Of a stretch of 64,000 bases of DNA, positions 50,377 through 61,488 are shown one piece after another (positions within the stretch are counted from its first letter, which is position 1; every line of letters begins with the position of its first letter). The stretch is taken from the NCBI RefSeq assembly GCF_905147045.1, contig NC_065896.1, positions 8,705,001-8,769,000 of the forward strand, given 5' to 3'. Both the position numbers and the translations under genes were made by a program. Below the pieces are notes generated by a model. The model worked only from the letters and a program-made list of their open reading frames with translations, did no database searches and was not told the origin of the DNA. This stretch comes from Nymphalis io (taxonomy: Eukaryota > Arthropoda > Insecta > Lepidoptera > Nymphalidae).

Positions 50377-50668
50377 AGTCGGGATGGTTCAGTGGTTTTA
50401 ACACGTGAATCTTAACTGTAGATTGCGTGTTCATATTCGGGCAAGCACCTATGAGTATTATTGTGCTTAATAAAATTGATATCTCTAATTAATTTAGTGC
50501 TCGACGATAAGGGAAAACATCGTAAACCTGCTTGTGTCGGATGAATTTCTTCAACATGTGTTTTGAACCTTTGACCTGCGTGGTGGAATACGGTCCAAGC
50601 CTTCTTCTCAAGGGAACAGGAGGCCCTAGCTCAGCCGTGGGAAAGTCACAGGCTGTTACTGTAATTAG
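50377..50668 (+). mobile_element. tRNA-headed SINE-like element, family B (4)
   Basis: Diverged copy: head 'gtcgggatggttcagtggtttt' with an A-box remnant, 'gtgttcatattcggg' as a decayed B box, then the shared tail 'gccgtgggaaagtcacaggctgttact'. Internal deletions compared with B(1). Confidence 0.75.
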
Positions 50669-53087
50669 GGGAGTTAGTTGGACAAAGTTAGTTAAATATA
50701 AAACTAAGCTGGTATATACAAAATGTTTATATGTACTATTAGTAAAAGTATAAAGCATAATTAAACAACACCATTATGTAGGGCGCTATTTTGGTAGCTA
50801 AAGGAATCATACGTTAATTAGATCGTTAGCTGATAAAGTGAGATCACGCTTGCACGTCTGCATGTGGGTAGACAATAGACGAGGGTGGGCGGAGCGGCGT
50901 CCAAAACGCAAACCTACGCGGTCACCGCCACCGCCCTGACCCGCAGCATCGCACCGTCAAAACGTAATTGTCTAGATACCGCAATAGTTATAGCTAATTT
51001 TGATCAAAAAATATTGTAATATTATATTAGTTTTGTGTCTATGAAAATGAAGGTAGCATTATTGCAATTATACTGTTTTTATATTCTTCCGCGTATTTCT
51101 ATATTATATAACCATTAACATTTCAATATTATATGTATAATATGCAAACTATTTGATATGTTTTTTGTCGAATATTAATGAACTTTGAGAACAGACTCAA
51201 TAAAACGAGTTTGGAAATAAACCAATGCGTTATTGATCGAAGTGTAGGAGTTGCTAATCGAATATAATAATTCACTGGCCTTAGTGTCCAAACTTAACAT
51301 TTATTTTGATACTGTCGCGTTATTACTAATATCACACAGTGGCGCGCGATCGCTTGGAAGCAGTGGCTGCACCCCCGGGGACTTTGTCGGCGAACTCCCG
51401 CTGTTCGCGTCTCCCACTTACGTGAAAAATTACACAAATAAACACTATGTAGACATTCGTAACAAACATACGAGAACAAAAATATTGTACCTTATCTCCT
51501 TAAGTATAAAATTGCATTTTAAATGTATCTTTTCATGGTTTTTAATGCATTTAAACTTTACGCTTGTTTATTTGTCACTCGTACAAGAAACACACTCGGT
51601 TCTCCAGTGCACGTCTCAATAAAGAGTTTGGGAGCGTGTCGAGCGGTCCCGGTGGCCCACAGTGATATATCACCAAGGACGTTAATAAATAAAGGACAAC
51701 CGCTAGTTAAGGACGTCTATTTAATAAAGTCGTTTTTTAAAATAAAATATCATACCCTAATTTAGTTATTTATGATATACGTCTTGTTAATAAAAGTAAA
51801 CATAAATAAAATGTATAGAATATAATCTTAAACTTATAGTATAATTTATTATATAAAACTTTTATATTATAACAAAAAGGTGTTTTAATCAGACATTCTT
51901 TCCCATAAATAATCTCATCTGTGTGTAAGCAATTGTCAAGCTCGGATGGATAGGGATGTACTAAATCGGGATATAGTCGAAATTCCGATGAAGTCATCAA
52001 CAATTGGAAATCAATTCGTCATCGATCAAACGTTGTGATCTACCGTCGTGACAGGTGCGCGGCATCGCATCGCTACGCTCTGGATCGATGGCAATTCGAT
52101 CGATTATTTATTTATAAAGATTTGATATTATTGAGACCTCTATCGTTGCAAGAACCTTGGTCACGTTCATTACCAAAAAAATCGATTCTAAAATCGTGCG
52201 GAATATTTTGATGGATTCTTAGTTTTACATAAAAAGTAGTTTTTGAACCTTTTGTTTCATGAGATCCTCATAGTTTTTTTGGACGGATCTAACTTTATTG
52301 GATTGAAGAAGGTCTCCAGGTGGTCCTATATATATTTTAACGTATATTGTTTTTCAGAAAATCGGAAAAAACCAATGTAGCATACATTTTTATCATTTTT
52401 ATGTATATTTGTTTGCTTTCTCAATAAGGTGACTATTATTATTAGACTAAACTTCGGCAAACAGGTGTGTTTTTTTATGAAAATCGGTAAAGTAGTTTTT
52501 TAGTCATATTTCCGTACCTACTGCGGCTTAAATTAACGTAGGTGAACGTTTTTATCTACTTCTACGACTTTAGTTCAAAGGTATTTGACGCACAGTTTAA
52601 TTCTTATCAAAATTAATGATATTTATTGTCAGCGTTTCTGCAAATAACAATTACTCTTTACACGTATCTAAAAAAAATACGCGAGGCGTACATTACGTAG
52701 AAATCGCTTGTTTAATTGTCGCTGACAACGCGCTTTAATATGGTACCGAAATTAATCCTGACTAGGAATATTGAATTTTCAAAAATCCAATGATGTACTT
52801 TAAATTTTCATAAAATTACTTATAGTTTCGGATTTAATCAACGTCCACTGGAAAAATTTAACAAAATTTACATCTTGTATACAAGTATACTAGAAGTCAA
52901 TTTTGGTAATATTTATGTTTGTCGGTGACGTTCTAATAAAAATTCGATCATATTTTGAGATTAGTCATCACTGGTCAGTATAGTAAAGTTTACTAGTAAA
53001 AACCTTTAATCCCTTGTTGGAAAAATTAGTATATAGTGTGTACTCGAACTAATAAATATATGTATATGAATATGTATATGTGTAATC
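50669..53087. other. Non-coding stretch with G+C-rich patches
   Basis: No gene identified. At 50870-50960 a patch with GGGTGGGCGG (Sp/KLF-like) and GGTCACCGCCACCGCCC-type text may be regulatory. At 51341-51420 a 79-bp G+C-rich segment is bounded by a plausible plus-strand acceptor (tatcacacag) and donor (TTAC|gtgaaa); all three frames are open or nearly so but none shows a domain. Confidence 0.4.
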
Positions 53088-53212
53088 TGACGGGCCGGTT
53101 GGCGTGGTTGGTAGATACTTGCCTTTTACGCCGAAGGTTGTGGGTTTGATTCCCACTCAGGATAGGCATTTGTGTGCATGAACATGTCTGTTTCTCCTGA
53201 GTTTGGGTGTAA
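53088..53212 (+). mobile_element. tRNA-headed SINE-like element, family C, interrupted
   Basis: 'ggccggttggcgtggttggtag' (A-box-like) and 'gtgggtttgattccc' (B box) followed by 'aggcatttgtgtgcatgaacatg...tgagtttgggtgt'. From memory this order is common in lepidopteran SINEs or LINE tails. It stops exactly where the poly-T of a family A copy begins. Confidence 0.6.
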
Positions 53213-53502
53213 TTTTTTTTTTTTTTATAGAATAAGAAGGCGGACGAGCATATGGGCCACCTGATGGTAAGTGGTCACCAACGCTCTTAGACATTGGCAT
53301 TGTAAGAAATGTCAACCATCGCTTACATATCCAATGCGCCACCAACCTTGGGAACTAAGATTTTATGTCCCTTGTGCCTGTAATTACACTGGCTCACTCA
53401 CCCTTCAAACCGGAACACAACAATATCAAGTATTGCTGTTTTGCGGTAGAATATCTGATGAGTGGGAGGTACCTACCCAGACGAGCTTGCACAAACTACC
53501 AG
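53213..53502 (-). mobile_element. Retroposon tail copy, family A (4)
   Basis: Minus-strand copy, close in sequence to 7580-7873, with poly-T at 53213-53226. It appears to be inserted into, or next to, the family C element at 53088-53212, so it is the younger of the two. The end near 53502 lacks the final 'accagta' seen in others. Confidence 0.8.
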
Positions 53503-56500
53503 TCTATCTATATAAGTATGTATTTACAAAAGAAAAGTAGTATATGTAGTATATCAGTTGTCTGGTTTCCATAGCACAAGCTCTACTAAGTTTGGGATCA
53601 GATGGGTGTGAAAAAGAAAAGTATCTGAAATGCCTTTTTACATGATAGTTGTAACTATACATTAAACATGTATATGTTCCTTTGCATAATTGCAAAAAAA
53701 AAACACACACACAGAGCTACCTTATGCATCTTATCTAAAATTATATACCAATAACGCTTAACCAATTGCGCATAGCTATTAAGCTTAGGAAGCATGTACT
53801 GCTATTCCTGTCTTGTCCCAGCGTAGGTGTTCCCGGAACGCAGCGGAAGTGCCAGTCCCGAGCCGCCTCCTTATTAATGGCCTGTTTTGACGAGCTCCTT
53901 TGTTACTCGCTCACGTCGGCGTCGCAACACTTGGAGTGTTGTGCTAGAAAAATTTACTTCACTTTTTTGTCACTGATAAGATATAATAAATTAATCGTTA
54001 AGTATTATTTAAATCAAACATGTATTTTAAATCAAAAATGCAGTTACAGTCTGTAAATGTCCCACTGGTGGTACTCTACTAAGCTGCGTCAATGCGGATT
54101 TGTTGATACACGAGCAGATTTTCATGCGCCACATGTATTTTCCTCACGATATTTTATTTCACTGCCGAGCACGACATGAATTAAGCGCATCAAATTTAAG
54201 TGATGCTTGTCCGGTTTTGAACTCGGCACCATCAGATAAGATCCTAGTCTTTTAACCATTGGGCCATTACGTTTAATACATGAATAATAAATTCAATTAA
54301 TTGTTATAACTTACATGAAATACCTTAAAATACTGTAATGCATTTAAATTCCAACGACGATATCAAAATAATAATAGAATATTTTAGTTTTATTTTGAGG
54401 CTACATATGTAGTTGATAGATGATTCTTTACTAAATAGTTTTAGATTAATCATTTGTTAATGACCACGCTTATATATCACTGTAGATACGTCTTAAGAAC
54501 TTTTGATGCTAACTTTAACGTGACAGCGTCGGACGTAGTCATGGGTTCGATTTCCGCCGACATTCTATTTTCAATATCAAAGCGGTCCCATGTTACAAAA
54601 ACGGACAAAGGATGTACTTAATATCTTCTGTCATGATTCTTCCGTAGATTTTGAATTAATGTTAACCTTAATTCGAAAACTTATATTTTGCCAAAGTTAA
54701 ATTTCATCGTAAGACTTAACCATAATGTCTTTATAATATCTATATCGTCAGCGAACTGTAAAATGGTATTAAAATCAAAAAATAATTCAAGCATGAATCA
54801 TTTGTGCACTAGAGCCGAGTCCGGTGACATTCGCAAGGTCGACTTATGGCCGGCTCGCGTGCACTATGTAATCTATTTTAGTTACAAAAAATCCGTTAGG
54901 ACGTTTTTATCTGTGTAATTTGTCACTATAAATCTAAACAGGTACATAATTATTACAAACAAATCTTTATATATTAAATTCCGGTATTCTTCTTCCTCCT
55001 TAGATGGCATGATCGATTTTGATGATTTTTTGTACGACACTCGGTCTGACATAATTCTGACATTAATGAGTTTAAATAAAAAAAAACTAACTATCGATAG
55101 ATTAAGTAAAAACAATTCTATCGCTTATTAATAATTATATTGCTTAAGGTTATGTACTTAGAGAATGTTATTAGTTTATGAAGGGGATTCATAACTTCAC
55201 TAAACTAATTTCTCTATTATTTTTAAACATCCCATCCATAAAATAAACAAAATGTGAATTTCATTTATTTCGATGCATTGCTTACCGCAATGGACTAGAG
55301 TAGATGATTGCTCAATTACCAGGACCTCCTTAGTAGAAGTCATGACATCTAATCTTCGTTTACAATTTCGACTTAATGGCTAATAGATATAAGTACTAAT
55401 TTCTGTCCTTAGTGTCATTATTCGCGTCGGCTTTATACAAAAGGTGGCTTCGACTCTGCGCCTTGTCATTAGGGTACAATCAAACATTATGTTTAGGGAT
55501 CGCCGACAGCTTAACCGGAGTTTTTCATTCATTTCATAATTTGTTATTTCGGATTACCTATAGGAGCGTGCCGCAGAGACAAAGTAAACATTAGCGCTGC
55601 TGGCGCTGTAGCCGCCGGCAACAGGCGGAATCGGCACAGTGTTTATTATACCCTATATCCCTATAACGATGACGGATGATGTTCCTTCTATTTTTTACAC
55701 TTTGTTGGCACTCTGAGCTCTTTGTTTGCTTATCACTATTAAGAAATGCAAATGAATTTACAATTTAAAGTGCAACTTGCATTGATTTGAAGTTTGAATG
55801 ATCCTTAAGACCATATTTTTGAGCTATTATCTATCGTTAAGTAAAGTTTCATTCAAATTGTTATTTTGATATAGATTTGTCACTATAAATCTATTTTACT
55901 AAAGCTCCAATTTTCGCAAAGTAAATTTTTGTAGCGGTTTTCAAAACTAAACCCAGAATATTAAGGAGCAATTCTTGAATATTTATTTTGTATATCTCGG
56001 AAACGGCGTTTGTTGTTAGAAAATGTTTTGCTTTCTATGTAAAAAAAAATTAAAATCAACCCTATATTGGTGTCATACCAAAAAATCGCAAAGTAAATAT
56101 ATATATGTTGATAACTTATTATTAGTCACCTAGTTTTATATTCTTATCTATAAAATGCTGTAATTATACGATGATATCAATAAAAACAGAACCGTCAATA
56201 ATAATAATTTAAGTTGTTTTTTATTAACAATTAAATAATAAGTACTTAAACGATATTTATATACTTATTATGTAAAAAATAATACAAATAAAAAATTAAT
56301 AACAAATAACAATTTTCATTCATTCCAATAAAGGTTTTACCAATTCTGTAATACTTACTGTTAAAATTGGATTAAACACGTATATATAGGTTTTTATATG
56401 TAATATTTATTGTTACTATTTCATACTCATTATTGGATCATTGATTTCTTATTATAAAGTATATTAAATTAATGACGTAAAAACTAAATCGACATGAAAT

Positions 56501-58243
56501 ACGCAGTACATCTAACTATAGAATTGTTTACTGTGATTTTACCGTAAATTACCGTAAATGCTAATACGAATTGTTAGTTCCGCTACATACCACCGCGCGA
56601 CCGCTCTGTTTCGCAGTTACGCTCGGTGACGCTTGTAAATCATGTCACTATTATACTATAGCCGGCTTGTACTTCATTATATACAGCACCGACTCTTGTA
56701 AGCTATTTTTTACGTTTAATTTCGTAATCTTGGGGCAAATAAATATCAATTATTGCGTCATATTACAGTCAATGTTATAGTTAAAAAAGCTATAAATGGA
56801 ATTTAAAGTTTACACACAATTTATTTGTAAATCAAAGTAAATACTAGACGTCAATAAGAGGATGTGTGTTAGGCATTAATTGGCCGTAAAACGCAGCTGA
56901 TGGAATCTGACAGTTATTGCTTCCCAAATTGCGAATTTGTAAACATAACAAAATCACAAGAATAGCGTAACACAAAGGTGGACCCGGATCTAGGCCCTCT
57001 ACCTGCGGCTTCCGAATCCGCGAGCAAAAAACATCAAATTGATTCAATGAGACGGCGCAAAAAGCATGCTTTTACGTCCCTTATACTTAACGACTTTGAT
57101 CCAAAAAATAAGGTTATATTGCTTGAAAAAAATAGGATTATTGGTTTTAGAACCCAGCTTTACAATTGAAAGAAAAATTAAATAGCCTATTGAACTTGCA
57201 CACGTAACAATGGAAGATCTAGTTCTCATTGTTAACCGATGCATTTTGATTGACTATCAACCTGATTATGTTCGTATCCCGGAATATAGGTCAGTGTTAG
57301 ATCACTCGTAGGAGTCGGAAATTGAAGACAGGATGACGGTAATAAGTGCTCGTAAAACGATCGCATGACTCGCCTACGCCTCACTCTTAAATACGCTAAT
57401 TTTGCCATTCGAAATCTTTGTTCTAGGGTTAAGTTTTAAGGAAAAATATGCATAACCGTGTCTTCTGCTATATGTTTTTAATATCTTCTTAATATTAAGG
57501 TGAATAAATAGAAATGTAATGTTCGCTAATGTGACAACTAAACAAAGGTATGTTAAAAATATCTTATAATATTAAACATGCAATTCTTGTATTATTATAT
57601 TGTATATCGGAAACGGCTCGAACGATTTGGTACTTTAGATTAAATTTTTTATTTAGATAGGATTAGGTTTTGCTTTTTAAGTTTATTTATATGTGTCTTT
57701 CCTAAATTATTCTTCAAAAAACTGATAGTAAATATTTTTTTATTGGAATTTTTAATCAAAAAGTTCTATGCTTATTTAAAAGCTTGCATCAGTAAAGTAT
57801 GTGTACAGAATACGCTACGTTCATAGACTAATTACGCTGGTATAAAAAGAAATAAATCAAGAATGAAACTAGAATGCTTTTAAAAAGCAAAAGAGGAATT
57901 ACGTTCATTAATACTGCAAATTCCGCTACAAAAAGAAAGCTGCGGGACATGCCGGCGCGTGCGGCAATGAGGAAATGCTTCGGATGTCCAGTGAATGACT
58001 TATGTTTGTGATGTCCTGTACACTTATTACTATGCTGCATACATTGCTTAATTCCAAGAGGACGATGCAATGCTAAAAACCTACGCCTAATGCTACATTA
58101 CAAATTTATTTTATACTTATTCCTTTCAAAATAACTTCTAATTAATTATCTTTGATACAAATACCATATGAATAAGAAACATTAAGATTTGGTAATGAAA
58201 CAACAAATTACCGATATAAAATTGCAATAATATCAAGTACTTA
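53503..58243. other. Non-coding stretch
   Basis: AT-rich. Frames such as 53766-54056 and 56978-57169 lack domains, start context and splice support. ATTTGTCACTATAAATCTA recurs at about 54918 and 55876, probably a minor repeat. Apart from the family B copy I see no structured feature. Confidence 0.4.
54055..54275 (-). mobile_element. Old SINE family B copy
   Basis: Read on the minus strand: head with 'atggcccaatggtt' then a decayed B box, body with 'catcacttaaatttg' and 'cgtgaggaaaatacatgtggcgcatgaaaatc' and a tail matching 'gtgggacattta'. Highly diverged, no intact boxes. Confidence 0.55.
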
Positions 58244-58421
58244 CATTTGAAATACTTGATGTCGGGCGCCAGTGTTTATTGAATAATGAGTATAATGAGC
58301 AATCCCGCGGTGTCCCGACTGCTCCTGACTCAATCGATTGCGTGATTGAATGATTGCCCGTAGTCATAGCTACGCGCGTCGGCCGCATAATGCGAGCTTC
58401 CGTTTAATGTTTTAGTAAACA
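58244..58421 (+). repeat. Duplicated non-coding block, copy 1
   Basis: About 180 bp, G+C-richer than its surroundings, repeated in the same orientation at 58855-59026. Common landmarks: 'ggcgccag.gtttattg', 'ataatgag.aat', 'tgactcaat', 'tgattgaatgattg', 'tagctacgc.cgtcg' and 'agtaaac'. No frame spans it. The TGATTGAATGATTG and CAATCGATTG motifs resemble homeodomain/PBC-type sites, suggesting an enhancer. Confidence 0.75.
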
Positions 58422-58854
58422 ACAAGTAGGTTATTTATACAATTTTTACATAAAAAAAATCTACGTAAAGACTAAAATACTTTTGGTTATTTTTATTTGA
58501 CTAATATGAGTTTTTTGCATTCGACAGCCACGTATTCCTAAACTAAAAAATAAAATAATCTTCTTTATTATTATTATAAAATTGTTAAACCAGAAGGTAC
58601 TACAAAAAGTTTTCTTAGCAAAAAAAGAAATATTCCTACTTTAAGAATAAGTACTGGGCGACTGAGTTCCGCTCGACCTTAATAATTTCTTTTTTATGAT
58701 AAATAACATTTTTTAGTAAAGACATATATAATAGATAAACTAAAAGTAAAAATTTATCTAAATACAAAACTTGAGTCAAATCATTAAATCCGATTCCGAA
58801 ATATACAATAACTATATGTATACTCATTTAATACTATTTTACATATGACCGTTA
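58422..58854. other. AT-rich spacer between duplicated blocks
   Basis: No gene or repeat recognised; markedly more AT-rich than the duplicated blocks on either side. Confidence 0.4.
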
Positions 58855-59026
58855 ATCTATGCATTTGATGTCAGGCGCCAGCGTTTATTGGATAATGGTT
58901 ATAATGAGTAATCTCGTAGCGTCTTCACAACTGACTCAATCAATTGCATGATTGAATGATTGCTCGGTGTCGTAGCTACGCACGTCGCTGACATATTACA
59001 AACATCCTCCTTACTTCCAGTAAACC
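58855..59026 (+). repeat. Duplicated non-coding block, copy 2
   Basis: Diverged direct repeat of 58244-58421, starting about 610 bp further on, with a small deletion before 'tgactcaat'. The densest matches are the homeodomain-like TGATTGAATGATTG cluster and the 'tagctacgc' stretch, which suggests selective constraint rather than random decay. Confidence 0.75.
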
Positions 59027-61335
59027 ATAAGTAGAGAATATGATAAATGAATATATCATTAGAAATTGCTTCGAGCATATTATGTAAATTATTATCAACC
59101 AGTACATTATGCTATTACTTCTCTATATAAGTTATATAAGTGAATAGTAAGTTCGGGTGGTATAATAATACCTCTACTCGAATGACTTTCAAAATAAATA
59201 AAAAAAAGATTTAAGATCGGACTTGTGAAATATTTCATACGAATTATGGGAAGTCCTGTTTATCGTACACATTTATTTGTAATATATTAATATTTAAATA
59301 AATAAAAGGAAAGCTTATTTATCTTAAGAACTGAAGCAAGTTTTCCACTGTCAAGCATTGTCCCAACATACTATATTTTCTATATTCTAGTTATATATTC
59401 GTGTTGTATTTAGAATATGTGGTTGTTTGGAATTAATTGTATTAGGTTTTAGAATTAAAACATACATATATTTTATTTCTAATAAAATAAATACGTTCAT
59501 ACACAATGCATTCATATAAAGTAAATATATAAATAATAATTTTATATAATTCGAATAATATTGCTAAGAACAACGTCCTAGTTAGTTGTATAATTTCGCA
59601 AACGCCTTCTAGCTTTTGATTTAAAATTAGGAGATTTTCGTATTTCAAAAGGTAAAATATTTGTAATAAGATTGGGAAAGATAATTTTAAATCATAACAA
59701 GATTTAAGTCGTTCATCAGTAACATCATCTATGATGCAGAAACGTTAAGAAGTAATACTATTGATAAAAATAGAAAACAACAGTGGGGTAAGCAATCCTC
59801 CTAGTAAAACACCTCCTGTTAAGCGGCTCTATTTAGCATAAATGCTATTTTAATCTATTTGCAAATGTTTAGAAAGGCATAAACAACCATTTTATATACG
59901 GTCAGAAAGCTGTTGATAAGCCCAAATCTTAAGTATGAAAGCATGGATATATAATATGGACGAAAATCAGAAAAATGTCTCGTGCGCTCGTTATTTCACA
60001 ATAGATTAAAGAAGGGCAGCTAGTAAAATGTTAATTAAGAGCGTTTAAATTGAAGTTACGTTGGCTGCAGATACCTGCGTAAATCTTCAATGCGAAATGG
60101 GTTAAGAAATTTCACATTCTATCAGGTGGCAATGCTTCAATCCTGGATTGTATATATATTTACATTCGGAGGCACTCTAGCTCTAGTAATTAATCACGAT
60201 CCTATCATTGTTTGTCGATATTTAATATGTATTTGGAATAAAAGTATTAGTATAAGCAAAATGATAATAATTATTATAACAATTGAAGCCATATTCTTTA
60301 AAAGATAAATTAAACTTAACTAACTTATAATTAAGAATGTAGCTTAAAACGATATTCGCTATCTGAGGTCCTGCGACTGTGACTAATCAATTGATTAACT
60401 CTCAGCGCGACTCTACGTTACACTCAGTATCCAATATTGTCATTGCACCCAAAAGGTTCCACGGAATTATAATGAAATCTAACCAGGTTTGTCATGTAAT
60501 GGAATTAGATTTAAACACTTTTTTACTATTTGCTGCTATCGCAAAAATCAAAGATTCATATAAGTCCTATTTTTAAACTTTTATAAAACTTTTACATTGA
60601 ACCAAATTTAAATTGCAGTCCATTTATTTAAATGACGCTTAAAAGCTAATCAAATACATTTATCTTAATAGGAATATTAAATATGAAATATTCTTCAATG
60701 ACGTTAATGAAGTTAAAGGTAAATTTTCTTTTAACATATTGTTTAACTACTGAAATATCTGAAAAACGGCTTTTAATTTTATTAAATATGAACTAATTAA
60801 TAAAAATAAGTAAATCGCGATTTATATTTTCACACCGCTTCGGGTTCGAGGTGTGCAGATTTAAATCTAAAAAGTATATGAAACAAAAAAATACACAATG
60901 TAAATAGAAATAATTTTAATTTTTGTATCAAATAACGCTTGATGTAAAATAAATTCTAAAAGCGGCTCAAACATCTAGAAAGGGCCTGGGGTCATGAACT
61001 GACATTTGCCTGACCTTAGATTATAACGTTCTAGACTGGCTGACAACATCGCCACCACGGACCTACAATTAATATTGATATTTTGACTTTGGTGAATAAT
61101 ATAGCCGGCTTATTTATAACTAAATATCGTTAACATAAAGGCCTGGGCAAACTGAAGCAACAGCCCTGCGGGACAAAATAAGCTACATCATGTTCCGTAA
61201 TCCCCACGTTATCATTCTGTCGACTTTTAATTTAAATCGTCATAGTTTCATAAATATATACTCTGTTCTTGTCTGTCTCTGCACGCATCAAGTTGCATTT
61301 ATTTGACACATTTTATCAAAACTCACTCTGGTCAC
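59027..61335. other. Non-coding stretch
   Basis: No coding exon or recognised mobile element seen on either strand. Confidence 0.4.
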
Positions 61336-61417
61336 TGATATATAAGATCATATAAGAATCACTATATATATATATATATATATAAATATAGTGATTCTTA
61401 TATGATCTTATATATCA
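61336..61417. repeat. Perfect 32-bp inverted repeat around a TA-rich loop
   Basis: 61336-61367 and 61386-61417 are exact reverse complements, separated by an 18-base TA-rich loop. No coding content. It may be a MITE-type remnant or a slippage/recombination product; immediately downstream lie (ATC)n and (TA)n microsatellites. Confidence 0.9.
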
Positions 61418-61455
61418 TCATTCATATCATCATCATCATCATCATCATTATATAT

Positions 61456-61487
<32 letters not shown>

Positions 61488-61488
61488 T
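61418..61488. repeat. (ATC)n and (TA)n microsatellites
   Basis: A run of ATC units from about 61426 followed by 'tatatatcatca' and a long (TA)n run to 61487, adjoining the inverted repeat. Confidence 0.9.

Noticed and set aside
51294..51622. Exon-like G+C segment 51341-51420 as the next rhomboid exon
   Set aside because: In the phase required by exon 42269-42334 the peptide does not resemble any rhomboid segment, and the other phases show no family motif.
53766..54056. Plus-strand 96-codon frame with a G+C-rich core after a 'cttgtcccag' acceptor-like site
   Set aside because: The frame after the putative acceptor stops within 25 codons in the plausible phase, and no domain or partner donor exists.
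56978..57169. Plus-strand 63-codon frame with an RRRKK patch
   Set aside because: Starts mid-sequence with an alternative start codon, no domain, no splice support; may be part of an old repeat.
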